From: Clostridia bacterium
Lineage (GTDB): Bacteria > Bacillota > Clostridia > Christensenellales > Borkfalkiaceae
Assembly: GCA_017626305.1 (NCBI GenBank)
Contig: JAGAIW010000091.1
Span: 1-58,750, forward strand
Reading direction: 5' to 3'
DNA length: 58,750 nt
Position 1 is the stretch's first letter; each line of letters begins with the position of its first letter. Below, piece by piece: positions 19,388 to 29,161 of the stretch. The notes beneath the pieces were generated by a model that saw only the letters and a list, made by a program, of their open reading frames with translations, did no database searches and was not told the DNA's origin. A program made the position numbers and the translations under genes.

Positions 19388-21421
19388 ATGATGCAATACA
19401 AAGGTTGGGAAGGTTTTCTTCCCGGTAAATGGTGTAACGACGAAGTAGACGTACGCGATTTCATTCAGCGTAACTATACGCCCTATGATGGCGACGCAAG
19501 TTTCCTTGCCCCTGCAACGGAAGCAACGAAAAAGCTTTGGGATATCGTTTGCGAGCTCTCGAAGAAAGAACGCGAAGCGGGCGGCGTACTCAACGCAGAT
19601 ACGAAAATCGTTTCTACGTTGACTTCTCACGGCGCAGGCTATTTGGATAAGGACTTGGAAACCATCGTCGGTTTGCAAACGGACGAACCCTTCAAACGTT
19701 CGTTGCAGCCCTTCGGCGGTATCCGTATGAGCGAAGGCGCTTTGGAAATGTACGGCTATAAGCTGGACGAAAGCGTAAAAGAAATCTTCACGAAATACCG
19801 CAAAACGCACAACGAAGGTGTGTTCGACGTATATACGCCGGAAATGAGAGCGGCACGTTCGGCACACATTTTGACGGGTCTTCCCGACGCATACGGCCGT
19901 GGTCGTATCGTAGGCGACTACCGTCGTGTAGCGTTGTACGGTGTAGATTACCTTATTCGCAAGAAGGAAGAAGATAAGCTTGGCATGAGCGGCGATATGA
20001 CTCCCGAAAAGGTTAGAAACCGTGAAGAAGTTGCCGATCAAATTAAGGCGCTCAAAGCTTTGAAGGAAATGGCGGCTATCTACGGCTGCGACATTTCCGA
20101 GCCCGCTACGACGGCACAAGAAGCTATCCAAGCGTTGTACTTTGGGTATTTGGCTGCTGTTAAAGATCAAAACGGCGCGGCTATGTCTATCGGTAGAAAC
20201 ACCACGTTCTTGGATATCTATATCCAACGCGACCTTGACAAAGGGCTTATCACCGAAGAACAAGCGCAAGAATTTATCGATCACTTCGTTATGAAACTTC
20301 GTATCGTGAAGTTCATGAGAACGAAAGAATATAACGAACTTTTCTCGGGCGACCCCACGTGGGTAACCGAATCTATCGGCGGTATGGGCGTAGACGGCCG
20401 TTCGTTGGTAACCAAGACGGCGTTCCGTATTTTGCATACCTTGGAAAACCTTGGTCCTGCACCCGAACCCAACCTTACCGTGCTTTGGTCGAAGGGTCTT
20501 CCCGTAGCGTTCAAGAGATACTGCGCGGAAATCTCTATCAACACTTCGTCCATTCAATACGAAAGCGACGATTTGATGCGTCCTGAAATGGGTGACGACT
20601 ACTGTATCGCTTGCTGCGTAAGCTGTATGCGCGTTGGTAAGGATATGCAATTCTTCGGCGCAAGAGCGAACCTTGCAAAGTGCTTGCTGTACGCAATCAA
20701 CGGCGGTAAGGACGAAATTATGAAAGATAAGAAGACGGGCAAACCCATGCAGGTATCCCCCGAATTCATGCCCGTACTTGGCGACGGTCCTTTGGATTAT
20801 AAGGACGTAACGGAAAAGTACGAAAACATGATGAAGTGGTTGGCTGATTTGTACGTCAATACGCTCAACCTTATCCACTACATGCACGATAAGTACAGCT
20901 ATGAAGCGTTGGAGCTTGCTTTGCACGACACCAACGTACGTCGTTTCTTCGCAACGGGTATCGCAGGTCTTTCCTGTGCGGCTGACGCGCTTTCCGCTAT
21001 CAAGTACGCAAAGGTATATCCTATCCGCAACGAAGACGGTATCGTAATAGACTACCGCATTGAAGGGGAATTCCCGAAATACGGTAACGACGACGACAGA
21101 GCAGACGAAATCGCCGTATGGATTTTGAAGACCTTCATGAAACTCGTGAAGAGCCACTACACCTATCGTGACAGCATTCCGACGACGTCTATCTTGACGA
21201 TTACGTCCAACGTCGTATACGGTAAGAAGACGGGGAACACGCCCGACGGCAGAAAGGCAGGCACGCCCTTAGCGCCCGGTGCGAACCCCATGCACGGCAG
21301 AGATTGTAACGGTGCGCTTGCATCCTTGAAATCGGTTGCTAAGCTCCCTTACGATTATTCTCGCGACGGCATTTCCAACACGTTCTCTATCACGCCCGGT
21401 TCGCTTGGTAAAGACGACTAA
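19388..21421 (+). CDS. pflB: Pyruvate formate-lyase catalytic core lacking the glycyl-radical segment
   Basis: A 677-residue protein matching pyruvate formate-lyase (about 760 residues) from its N-terminus through [17 protein letters not shown]. The catalytic cysteine pair is Cys409-Cys410 in CIACCVSCM, followed by the conserved [13 protein letters not shown]. The C-terminal block with RVSGYAV is missing and is encoded by the next gene. The stop TAA (21419-21421) is clean and the next gene is in a different frame, so this is not a simple nonsense mutation. Start ATG19388 has TAGGAG seven bases upstream. Product: acetyl-CoA plus formate from pyruvate and CoA, together with the next gene. Confidence 0.92.
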   Translation: MMQYKGWEGFLPGKWCNDEVDVRDFIQRNYTPYDGDASFLAPATEATKKLWDIVCELSKKEREAGGVLNADTKIVSTLTSHGAGYLDKDLETIVGLQTDEPFKRSLQPFGGIRMSEGALEMYGYKLDESVKEIFTKYRKTHNEGVFDVYTPEMRAARSAHILTGLPDAYGRGRIVGDYRRVALYGVDYLIRKKEEDKLGMSGDMTPEKVRNREEVADQIKALKALKEMAAIYGCDISEPATTAQEAIQALYFGYLAAVKDQNGAAMSIGRNTTFLDIYIQRDLDKGLITEEQAQEFIDHFVMKLRIVKFMRTKEYNELFSGDPTWVTESIGGMGVDGRSLVTKTAFRILHTLENLGPAPEPNLTVLWSKGLPVAFKRYCAEISINTSSIQYESDDLMRPEMGDDYCIACCVSCMRVGKDMQFFGARANLAKCLLYAINGGKDEIMKDKKTGKPMQVSPEFMPVLGDGPLDYKDVTEKYENMMKWLADLYVNTLNLIHYMHDKYSYEALELALHDTNVRRFFATGIAGLSCAADALSAIKYAKVYPIRNEDGIVIDYRIEGEFPKYGNDDDRADEIAVWILKTFMKLVKSHYTYRDSIPTTSILTITSNVVYGKKTGNTPDGRKAGTPLAPGANPMHGRDCNGALASLKSVAKLPYDYSRDGISNTFSITPGSLGKDD

Positions 21422-21465
21422 TCGGCGTTAGAGCATATACTAAATAAAAAAAGGAGAAAATTATT

Positions 21466-21699
21466 ATGTCGAATAGAGTAGATAATTTGGTAAACATGTT
21501 AGACGGTTACGTTGGTGACAGCGGATATCATCTGAACGTCAACGTATTCAACCGTGAAACCCTTTTGGACGCGCAAGCGCATCCTGAAAAATATCCCCAG
21601 CTGACCATTCGCGTTTCCGGCTATGCCGTAAACTTCATTAAATTGACGAAGGAACAGCAGGACGACGTTATTTCCCGTACCATTCACGAATCCATGTAA
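21466..21699 (+). CDS. Stand-alone glycyl-radical subunit of pyruvate formate-lyase
   Basis: A 77-residue protein equivalent to the last tenth of normal PFL. It begins at the NLVNMLDGY segment, continues [15 protein letters not shown] and ends with [17 protein letters not shown]; the radical glycine is Gly52. It starts 44 bp after the pflB stop with its own strong site (AAAGGAG, eight bases before ATG). It resembles the autonomous glycyl radical cofactor GrcA/YfiD, but lacks that protein's N-terminal extension and here complements a core that has no radical domain of its own. Confidence 0.93.
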   Translation: MSNRVDNLVNMLDGYVGDSGYHLNVNVFNRETLLDAQAHPEKYPQLTIRVSGYAVNFIKLTKEQQDDVISRTIHESM

Positions 21700-21729
21700 T
21701 GGGCGGAAAACGTAACAAGCACTAAAACA

Positions 21730-21758
21730 AAAAGCCGCCGCATTTTGCGACGGCTTTT
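21730..21758 (+). terminator. pfl operon terminator
   Basis: A 13-position stem AAAAGCCGCCGCA / TGCGACGGCTTTT with one mismatch and a TTT loop, 30 bp after the glycyl-radical gene. Confidence 0.85.
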
Positions 21759-21773
21759 GTATCACGGTATATT

Positions 21774-22901
21774 ATGGCGAAAAGAAGAAAGACGAAAACC
21801 AAAAAGTTTATACGCAAACACCCCGTACTTACCTTTATCATTATCCTGCTCGTTCTTGCGATTGTCGGTACGTACGTGTTGCATACCAAAGGCATTATCC
21901 ATATCCCGTTTTTAAACGAAAATTCCTCGCATAGTGAAGAAAGCTCGTCCGCGCAAAGCTCGACGGTGATAGCGGAAGGGGAAATGGAAATTCATTTCTT
22001 ACAGCTTGGCAACGCCGTTTCGGGGGATAGTACGCTGATTAAAGTGGGGGATACAGAAGTGCTTATCGACGCAGGCTCTATGCGCGGATCGGCGGAAACG
22101 GTTGTGCCGTATATTCAACAGTATTGTACCGACGGTATTTTGGAATACGTAATCGCTACGCATGCGCATGAAGACCATATCGCGGCGCTCGTCGGCACTT
22201 CGACGGCGGACGGCGTGTTGGAAAGCTTTACCTGTTAAACGATTATCGACTTCCCGAAAACGACGGTGGATAGTAAGCTCTATCAAGACTACGTAGCCCT
22301 GCGCGGGGCGGAAGTGAACGCAGGGGCAAAGCATTACACCGCCTTGGAATGTTATAATAACGTAGGCGGCGCGCAGCGGACGTATACGCTTGGCGAAGGG
22401 ATTACCATGCAAATTCTGTATCAAAAATACTACGAAGAAAGCACGTCCAACGAAAACAATAATTCCGTATGCACGCTTATATCCTACGGGGACAACCACT
22501 TCCTGTTTACGGGAGATTTGGAACGTAGCGGCGAGCTTTCGCTTATCGAAGAAAACGATTTGCCTAAGTGTAAACTGTACAAAGCAGGACATCACGGTAG
22601 CGATACGTCCAGCTCGGCGGAGCTGCTTGCTATTATTCAGCCGGAAATCGTCGTGGCGAATTGCTGCTGCGGGGATAAGCACGGTTTTCCCAAACAACAG
22701 TTTTTGGAAAATATTTCGATATACACCGATAAGTTGTATATCCCCGTTATGAACGATAACGGATATAAGCTCTTAAACGGCAATATTGTCGTATCGGTGA
22801 ATAATGGGCAAATTACGGTGAACGGGTCGAATAATAATACGCTGTTTAAAGACACCGACTGGTTTAAGGAAAACCGTACCTGTCCAGACGCTTGGGAATA
22901 A
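21774..22901 (+). pseudogene. ComEC-like metallo-beta-lactamase-fold protein, interrupted by in-frame TAA
   Basis: Two collinear open frames (21774-22238 and 22239-22901) lie in the same reading frame, separated only by TAA at 22236-22238. Together they give about 375 residues. There is an N-terminal membrane anchor (residues about 15-35), a Ser-rich linker, then a secreted metallo-beta-lactamase domain like the C-terminal part of ComEC, with THAHEDH metal ligands before the stop and FTGDLE and AGHHGSDTS after it. TAA stands where related proteins commonly have Lys (AAA), one base away. No ribosome site precedes 21774. It could be a nonsense mutant, a base error, or a readthrough gene. Confidence 0.75.
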
Positions 22902-22934
22902 AAGGCATACCCATGTATGCGTTGAAGGAGTAAT

Positions 22935-23621
22935 ATGTATTCAAGAACAGTCCGTTTAATCGGAGAAGACGCGCTTAAAAAATTACAAAACGCCCGTGTG
23001 GCGGTGTTCGGCTTGGGCGGTGTAGGCGGCTACGTTGTCGAAGCTTTGGCTCGGGGCGGCGTAGGGGAATTGCACCTTATCGATAACGATAAAGTGCAGG
23101 AGAGCAATCTCAACCGACAAATCTTTGCGCTCCGTTCAACGGTGGGCAAATACAAAACGCAGGCGGCGAAAGAGCGCGTTTTGGATATCCATCCAAATAT
23201 CCGCGTGTATACGTACGAGCTGTTTTTCTTGCCCGAAAACAAAGCTGCGTTTGATTTTACGAAGGTCGATTACGTCGTGGACGCTATTGATACCGTCAGC
23301 GGAAAGCTCGCTATTATTGAAGAATGTACCCGTTTGGGAATTCCCGTTATTTCGTCCATGGGGACGGGGAATAAGCTGGACGGTGGCGCGTTTGAAGTTG
23401 CCGACGTGTTCAAAACGGACGTTTGTCCGTTGGCAAGAGTGATGCGACGGGAGTTGAAAAAACGGGGCATTGAGCGGTTGAAGGTGGTCTATTCCAAGGA
23501 AAAGCCCAACCATAGCGGCGTAGACGACGACGGTAAGCCCATTCCTGCAAGTATTTCTTTCGTACCACCCGTTGCGGGGCTTTTGATAGCAGGCGAAGTT
23601 ATCAAAGATTTGATTAAATAG
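22935..23621 (+). CDS. tcdA: tRNA threonylcarbamoyladenosine dehydratase
   Basis: A 228-residue ThiF/E1-like enzyme (YgdL/CsdL). It has the nucleotide motif VFGLGGVGGYV, the adenylation residues NLNRQ, and the family blocks VDAIDTVSGK, SSMGTGNKLD and SFVPPVAGL. It ATP-dependently cyclises t6A37 in tRNA to ct6A. A GAAGGAG site lies four bases before ATG22935. It is alone between the broken gene and a bidirectional terminator. Confidence 0.93.
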   Translation: MYSRTVRLIGEDALKKLQNARVAVFGLGGVGGYVVEALARGGVGELHLIDNDKVQESNLNRQIFALRSTVGKYKTQAAKERVLDIHPNIRVYTYELFFLPENKAAFDFTKVDYVVDAIDTVSGKLAIIEECTRLGIPVISSMGTGNKLDGGAFEVADVFKTDVCPLARVMRRELKKRGIERLKVVYSKEKPNHSGVDDDGKPIPASISFVPPVAGLLIAGEVIKDLIK

Positions 23622-23626
23622 AAACG

Positions 23627-23662
23627 AAAAAACCTGTGAACGATTGTTCACAGGTTTTTTTT
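23627..23662. terminator. Bidirectional terminator between tcdA and metA
   Basis: A near-perfect 15-bp stem (23627-23641 / 23646-23660), loop GATT, flanked by A and T runs on both sides. It separates convergent genes. Confidence 0.9.
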
Positions 23663-23665
23663 TCG

Positions 23666-24580
23666 TTATATTTTCGTAATATCGTAAGGAGTGCTTTGGT
23701 AAACGAAGTAGTTCAGCCAGTTGGAAAAAAGCAGGTTGGCGTGTCCGCGCCACGATACCAAAGGCGGTTGACTTGCGTCGTCGTTCGGGAAATAATGAAC
23801 GGGTATTTTAATGGGTTTGCCTTGCGATAAATCGCGCAAATATTCGTTTTTCAAGGTGTCCGCGTCGTATTCCGAGTGTCCCGTAATAAAGATTTGTTTA
23901 CCGTTTTGAGTGGAAACGGCATATACGCCTGTTTGGGTAGACGAAGCGAGAATTTTTAAATCCTTTATCTTCTCGATATCTTCTCGATAAACAGTCGTAT
24001 GACGGGATTGCGGCACCATAAACGTGTCGTCAAAGCCACGGAATAAAATGGACGATTTGTGTTCTACCTGATGGGGGAATACCCCAAACATTTTTTCAGG
24101 AACGCCGTGCTTTTGAATACCGTAATGGTAATAAAGCCCCGCTTGCGCCCCCCAACAAATATGCAGCGTACTGTGTACGTGCGTTTTGCTCCATTCCATA
24201 ATTTCGCAAAGCTCTTGCCAGTACTCCACTTCTTCAAAGGGCATATGTTCTACGGGCGCGCCCGTGATAATCATACCGTCGAAGTTTTCATTCTTCACGT
24301 CGTTAAACGTTTTGTAAAAGGCAAGCAAATGCTCCTGCGAAACGTTTTTCGATTGATGGGAAGTAGTATGGACGAGCGTAGGCTCAACCTGCAAGGGGGT
24401 ATTTCCCAAGAGCCGCGCAAATTGCGTTTCCGTTTCAATCTTTTTGGGCATGAGATTGAGAATGAGTATTTTCAAAGGACGGATATCTTGCGTGAGCGCA
24501 CGCGTTTCCGTCATGACGAAAATATTTTCCCCTTCCAAAGTTTTTACGGCAGGTAAGTTGTTGGGTATCTTGATAGGCAT
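23666..24580 (-). CDS. metA: Homoserine O-acetyltransferase (MetA family)
   Basis: A 304-residue enzyme of the MetA/HTS fold that activates homoserine for methionine synthesis. Catalytic Cys142 lies in [12 protein letters not shown], and His235/Glu237 in FITGHSEYD. Residue 111 is Glu (GAPVE). In this family Glu111 is associated with acetyl-CoA use and Gly with succinyl-CoA, so it is called an acetyltransferase despite the common succinyltransferase label. It follows metY by 18 bp with an AAGGAA site, and the neighbour uses O-acetylhomoserine, which supports the call. Confidence 0.93.
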   Translation of the reverse strand: MPIKIPNNLPAVKTLEGENIFVMTETRALTQDIRPLKILILNLMPKKIETETQFARLLGNTPLQVEPTLVHTTSHQSKNVSQEHLLAFYKTFNDVKNENFDGMIITGAPVEHMPFEEVEYWQELCEIMEWSKTHVHSTLHICWGAQAGLYYHYGIQKHGVPEKMFGVFPHQVEHKSSILFRGFDDTFMVPQSRHTTVYREDIEKIKDLKILASSTQTGVYAVSTQNGKQIFITGHSEYDADTLKNEYLRDLSQGKPIKIPVHYFPNDDASQPPLVSWRGHANLLFSNWLNYFVYQSTPYDITKI

Positions 24581-24598
24581 ATCAAATTCCTTTTTCTC

Positions 24599-25882
24599 TT
24601 ATAACGTGTCCAAAGCCGCGCGGATATCGTCGATAAGATCTTGATAATGTTCAATGCCACAGGAAAGACGGATTAAATCTCCCGGTATGCCTGCTGCAAT
24701 GAGTTCTTGTTCGTTCATTTGTCTATGCGTTGCGCTTGCAGGGTGTAAACAGCAAGAGCGCGCGTCGGCTACGTGCGTTTCAATAGCAATCATTTTCAAC
24801 GCCTTCATGAATTTTTCCGCCGCGGCTCTACCGCCTTTTACCCCAAAGGATACGACGCCGCAAGTGCCGTTCGGCATATATTTTTTCGCTAATTCATAAT
24901 ACTTGTTAGACGGCAAACCAGGGTAATTTACCCAAGAAATACGGTTATCGCTTTCCAAGTATTCCGCTACCTTCTGTCCGTTGAAACAATGGCGTTCCAT
25001 TCTAAGGTGCAAGCTTTCCAAGCCAAGATTGAGATAAAACGCGCTTTGCGGGGATTGCGTTGAGCCGAAATCGCGCATGAGTTGCGCCGTCGCTTTGGTG
25101 ATATATGCACCGCCTTGACCGAATTTTTCGGTGTAGGTAATGCCGTGGTAGCTTTCGTCAGGCGTACAAAGCCCAGGGAATTTATCGGCGTGCGCCGTCC
25201 AGTCAAAGTTGCCTGAATCGACGATACAACCGCCTACTGCCACGCCATGTCCGTCCATATATTTGGTGGTGGAGTGGGTGACGATATCCGCGCCGAATTC
25301 AAACGGGCGGCAATTTACGGGAGTGGCAAACGTGTTGTCGATAATCAAAGGCACGCCGTGCGCATGCGCCGCTTTGGCAAAGCGTTCAATGTCAAGTACG
25401 GTAAGGGCAGGGTTGGCAATCGTTTCGCCGAACACCGCTTTGGTGTTGGGTTGAAACGCCGCGTTCAATTCTTCGTCCGTACAATCGGGGGAAACGAAGG
25501 TAAAGTCAATGCCCATGCGTTTCATGGTAACGGCAAACAGGTTATACGTGCCGCCGTAAATGCTGGACGACGAAACGACGTGATCGCCTGCGCTTGCGAT
25601 ATTAAAGATGGAGAAAAACGAAGCTGCTTGTCCCGAAGAGAGCAACATAGCCGCGCTGCCGCCTTCCATGGCGCAAATTTTCGCCGCTACCGTATCGCAG
25701 GTAGGGTTTTGTAAACGGGAATAAAAATACCCGCTTGCTTCTAAATCGAACAGCTTGCCCATGTCTTCGCTGGTCGCATATTTAAACGTGGTGCTTTGGA
25801 CGATAGGGATTTGGCGGGGTTCACCGTTTTGGGGCGTATAGCCGCCTTGCACGCATTTGGTTTCTAAACGTACGTCTTTCAT
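24599..25882 (-). CDS. metY: O-acetylhomoserine sulfhydrylase
   Basis: A 427-residue PLP enzyme of the Cys/Met metabolism family that converts O-acetylhomoserine and sulfide to homocysteine. The PLP lysine is Lys207 in THSTTKYMDGHG. LSSGQAA, YGGTYNLF and the C-terminal RLSCGIEH are typical of the long MetY type rather than cystathionine synthase. The start is 25882, because AAGGAG precedes it; the upstream ATG at 25897 is part of that ribosome site. First gene of metY-metA. The leader is about 24 nt, leaving no room for a SAM riboswitch or T-box. Confidence 0.93.
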   Translation of the reverse strand: MKDVRLETKCVQGGYTPQNGEPRQIPIVQSTTFKYATSEDMGKLFDLEASGYFYSRLQNPTCDTVAAKICAMEGGSAAMLLSSGQAASFFSIFNIASAGDHVVSSSSIYGGTYNLFAVTMKRMGIDFTFVSPDCTDEELNAAFQPNTKAVFGETIANPALTVLDIERFAKAAHAHGVPLIIDNTFATPVNCRPFEFGADIVTHSTTKYMDGHGVAVGGCIVDSGNFDWTAHADKFPGLCTPDESYHGITYTEKFGQGGAYITKATAQLMRDFGSTQSPQSAFYLNLGLESLHLRMERHCFNGQKVAEYLESDNRISWVNYPGLPSNKYYELAKKYMPNGTCGVVSFGVKGGRAAAEKFMKALKMIAIETHVADARSCCLHPASATHRQMNEQELIAAGIPGDLIRLSCGIEHYQDLIDDIRAALDTL

Positions 25883-25912
25883 AACGTTCTCCTTCATGAC
25901 CGTATTTTTTAT

Positions 25913-25941
25913 AGTATAGCAAAAATGCGGTTTTTCGTCAA
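25913..25941 (-). promoter_or_regulatory. metY-metA promoter
   Basis: On the minus strand TTGACG (25941-25936), a 17-bp spacer and TATACT (25918-25913). The predicted start lies about 24 nt before ATG25882. Confidence 0.7.
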
Positions 25942-25986
25942 GTATTTTGCGGTATAAAAATTTGAAGTCGGAACAAAATAGTAGAT

Positions 25987-28146
25987 ATGAATAGTTTGAA
26001 AAATATACGAAAAAAGAGCGTCGTTTGCTTGACGCTGCTCTGCGTATGGGGAATGACCGCTTGCGGCGGCAATCCCCAAAACGATTTTTTAGGCGACGTC
26101 GTTACCCGCGAAGACTTCCGCTCGGTTTACGGTGAAATCGGCAAAGACGTTACCGTGGATATGGTAACCGAATGGGACGGCTTGGCATACGTGAACGTAA
26201 ACGGAAAAGAATACGAGCTCGGCATGGATTTTTTATCTATGGCAATGGTATATAACACGACGCCGTCGGGGAGCTTTGACACGGCGGAAAAAGCGTACAA
26301 CGAATGGTGGCGATTGTTCATGCAACGTTGGAATTATCTCGTGCCCGAAGCGCCGCTCTATTCCAACCAGTACTACGACGTATATAATGCGAAAATCGAT
26401 AAATTAGACACAAACCCGTACTGGAACGTTGCCGCGGCAATCGTCGGGGCGAAAGTGGTGTCGGGCGAGAACGCCGTGGCGCTTGGCAGTAATACCGAGC
26501 TTTCGGGGCTTTTCCGTAACGCGTCGTTTGGAAAATCCATACCAGGGGCGGCAGACCTTGCCGTGCAGGAGCTTACGAGTGGATATTCTACCGTAGCGAC
26601 GGATAAGGACGGCAATTACGTTTGGGCGGGGAAGGACGTTTTGCTTTGGCATACGCAAACGGATAATGCGGACGGAACGAAAACGTTTACCTTCCATATC
26701 GCGGACGACCTTGTCTTTTCAGACGGTTCGCCCATCACGGCGGAAAATTATCTCGTTTCCTTGCTGGCAGGGAGCACGAAGGTTATGAAAGAAGCAGGCG
26801 GCAACGACGCGGCGGGGTTGACGGTGGTAGGCTATGAAAGCTTTTCCGCCTACGACGGCACGGGCGAGTCCGTTCCCTTTTCAGGCGTGCGGCTTTTGGA
26901 TAAGCACACCTTTTCGGTGACGGTGAAAAAGGAATACGCGCAGTATTATTACGCTATGCGTTACGGGGAATTTTCGCCTATGCCTACGGCTTTGTATTTG
27001 GGGGAAAACGTCGTTTTGGACGACGGTGACGGCGCGTATATTACCAAGGATTTTTATAAACGGACAGAACAAAACGGTATTCAAACGTACGCCATGGCAA
27101 AGGTGATAGAAAGAAACGTACGCGAAACGTCGTCCACCGTTTTTCCGTACGCAGGGCCGTACTACGTCGAACGCTACGACGCAAGCGAAAAGACGGCGGT
27201 ATTGAAACGCAATCCAAAGTATAAAGGGGATCACCGCGGTAAAGCGCAAATCGATAGAATTTCGTACGTTAAAATGGTCGCGGAAACGCAGCTTGACCAG
27301 CTGAAAAAAGGCAGAGTGGACGTTTTGGCGTCGGTGACAGGCGGGGAAGAAACGCGCGCCGCGCTTGCGGTGGTGGATAACGTGCGTTTTAAGGAAAATC
27401 ATTACGATAGGGCGGGGTACGGCAAGCTTGCCTTCCGTTGCGATTTTGGTCCAACGCAGTTTGCGCAGGTTCGCCGCGCCGTCATGCACACGCTCGATCG
27501 CGCGGAGTTTGCCCGTACGTTTACGGGCGGTTACGGTAGCGTGGTGCACGCGCCCTATTACGTGGGCTCGCCTGCCTATAAGGCGGTTGCGGATAGCATG
27601 CGCCTAGACGCGTACGAATACAGCGTGGATAAGGCGATAGAGTGTTTGGAAGACGGCGGCTTTATTTATAACGTTAAGGGTGAGCCCTATGAAGGACGGG
27701 GCGTGCGCTATAAAAAGCTGTCGGGATATGAAAAGAGTTATTCTAATTTGGCGTTTGCGTCCACCGATAATAAGTATAAAACGGTGAAGGTGGACGGGGA
27801 ATATTATATGCCGCTCGTAATCAACTGGATGGGTACGCAACCCAACCCCGTAACCGATCAACTGATTACTTCGTGGCAAAACAACCCCAACGCGGGCGAA
27901 AAAATCGGCGCGTATATCACCTATACGTCGGGGGATATGACTTCCGCGCTTTACGGAGAATACTATCAAATGCCTGCGTATGGGTTTACCAAAGCTCGTT
28001 TTGGCGCGGTCAACTTTGCCACGGGCTTTACGGGTGCGGCATACGATCAGTCCTTTTCATGGACGATTGACCCTGCCATGTACGCGCAGTACAGTAGTAA
28101 CTTTTTGCAGGATAAGGCGGATTTTTATCAGGAATATGATGGGTAA
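25987..28146 (+). CDS. Peptide-binding lipoprotein, OppA/SBP_bac_5 family
   Basis: A 719-residue extracellular solute-binding protein. It has a lipoprotein signal peptide with the lipobox MTAC (Cys26), then GGN. Family segments include TFTFHIADDLVFSDGSPITA and, later, KRNPKYKGD and RRAVMHTLDRAEFARTF. It is larger than typical OppA (about 540-600). It is the first gene of a complete oligopeptide/dipeptide-type transporter and its end overlaps the next gene by about 8 bp. The ribosome site is weak and no convincing promoter was found. Ligand class (peptide or nickel-like) is inferred from family only. Confidence 0.9.
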   Translation: MNSLKNIRKKSVVCLTLLCVWGMTACGGNPQNDFLGDVVTREDFRSVYGEIGKDVTVDMVTEWDGLAYVNVNGKEYELGMDFLSMAMVYNTTPSGSFDTAEKAYNEWWRLFMQRWNYLVPEAPLYSNQYYDVYNAKIDKLDTNPYWNVAAAIVGAKVVSGENAVALGSNTELSGLFRNASFGKSIPGAADLAVQELTSGYSTVATDKDGNYVWAGKDVLLWHTQTDNADGTKTFTFHIADDLVFSDGSPITAENYLVSLLAGSTKVMKEAGGNDAAGLTVVGYESFSAYDGTGESVPFSGVRLLDKHTFSVTVKKEYAQYYYAMRYGEFSPMPTALYLGENVVLDDGDGAYITKDFYKRTEQNGIQTYAMAKVIERNVRETSSTVFPYAGPYYVERYDASEKTAVLKRNPKYKGDHRGKAQIDRISYVKMVAETQLDQLKKGRVDVLASVTGGEETRAALAVVDNVRFKENHYDRAGYGKLAFRCDFGPTQFAQVRRAVMHTLDRAEFARTFTGGYGSVVHAPYYVGSPAYKAVADSMRLDAYEYSVDKAIECLEDGGFIYNVKGEPYEGRGVRYKKLSGYEKSYSNLAFASTDNKYKTVKVDGEYYMPLVINWMGTQPNPVTDQLITSWQNNPNAGEKIGAYITYTSGDMTSALYGEYYQMPAYGFTKARFGAVNFATGFTGAAYDQSFSWTIDPAMYAQYSSNFLQDKADFYQEYDG

Positions 28147-29161
28147 ATATATTGTTAAGCGGCTATTGTATATGCTAGTGACAATGTTGATTTTATCGCT
28201 AGTTATCTATCTTGTATATAATCTTATTCCCGTGGATAAGGCGGCGGATATGGCTTTGCAGGAGATTGCCGCAAATAAAAATTTAAACTATGCGGAACGG
28301 TATCTTTACTGGCAACGTCGATACGGCCTTGACGGGAATATCTTTGTTCGCTATTTGCGTTGGCTGGGACTTGCGCCCTTTTACGACGGCGCGTTCAAAG
28401 GGTTGTTGCAAGGCAATTTCGGGACTTCGCTCACCTACGGAAAGCCCGTATGGGAAGTGGTCAAAGAACCGCTTTTAAATACGCTGTTTCTCAATTTGTT
28501 TGCGACAACTGCGGCGCTGGGGATTACTCTGCCGCTTGGGATTTTTTGCGCCGAGAAACGGGGGAGTAAGCGTGACGCCGCCGTGCAGGTAGGGACGATT
28601 GTGGGGTACAGCCTACCCACCTTTATCGTAGCGATTTTATTCATTTGGTTGTTTGCCATCCGCTTGAATATCTTTCCCGTTTCGGGTATGTCGTCGGTGG
28701 GGAAAGACTATACGGGCATACGCGCGTTTTTGGATAGATTGTATCATTTTGCTTTGCCCCTTATCGTGATGACCTTTTGTTCACTTGGCGGTATGACCCG
28801 TTACGTACGCGCGGCAATGACCGAAGCGTTATCGCTTGATTGTATCCGTACGGCAAAGGCTAAGGGATTGCCTAAACGGCTCGTCGTGCGCTCGCACGCG
28901 TGGCGGAACGCGCTTATCCCGATTATTTCGCTTGTGATAGGGTGGTTGCTTGGCGTGTTTTCGGGGTCGATTATGATTGAAAACGTGTTTGGCATTAACG
29001 GTTTGGGGAAGGTGTATTTCGACGCTTTAACGACCAACGACAACGAAGTGGCGCTTGCTATGCAAATGTTTTATATCCTGCTTGCGCTTGTGGGGAATTT
29101 GCTCGTCGATATCGCGTACGGCTTGGTTGACCCGCGTATTCGCCTTGGGGGAAAGGTATGA
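28139..29161 (+). CDS. oppB: Peptide ABC transporter permease, OppB/DppB type
   Basis: A 340-residue permease with six predicted helices. The N-terminal MGKYIVKRLLYMLVTMLILS is the usual DppB start. The cytoplasmic EAA-like loop that contacts the ATPases is in CIRTAKAKGLPKRLVVRSH. ATG28139 is preferred over ATG28136 because the AGG upstream is then better spaced. Its stop overlaps the start of the next permease (ATGA), so the two are translationally coupled. Confidence 0.92.
   Translation: MGKYIVKRLLYMLVTMLILSLVIYLVYNLIPVDKAADMALQEIAANKNLNYAERYLYWQRRYGLDGNIFVRYLRWLGLAPFYDGAFKGLLQGNFGTSLTYGKPVWEVVKEPLLNTLFLNLFATTAALGITLPLGIFCAEKRGSKRDAAVQVGTIVGYSLPTFIVAILFIWLFAIRLNIFPVSGMSSVGKDYTGIRAFLDRLYHFALPLIVMTFCSLGGMTRYVRAAMTEALSLDCIRTAKAKGLPKRLVVRSHAWRNALIPIISLVIGWLLGVFSGSIMIENVFGINGLGKVYFDALTTNDNEVALAMQMFYILLALVGNLLVDIAYGLVDPRIRLGGKV

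Noticed and set aside
19256-21157. 633-residue open frame antisense to pflB
   Set aside because: Mirror of a strongly expressed gene with the same bias; no recognisable motif.
21419-21466. Frameshift or nonsense explanation for the split PFL
   Set aside because: The second part has its own start and strong ribosome site after a 44-bp spacer that does not encode the PFL linker in any frame; a single error would not produce this.
23666-24580. Homoserine O-succinyltransferase
   Set aside because: Glu at residue 111 and an O-acetylhomoserine-using neighbour favour acetyl-CoA.
25883-25935. SAM riboswitch or T-box before metY
   Set aside because: The predicted leader is only about 24 nt.
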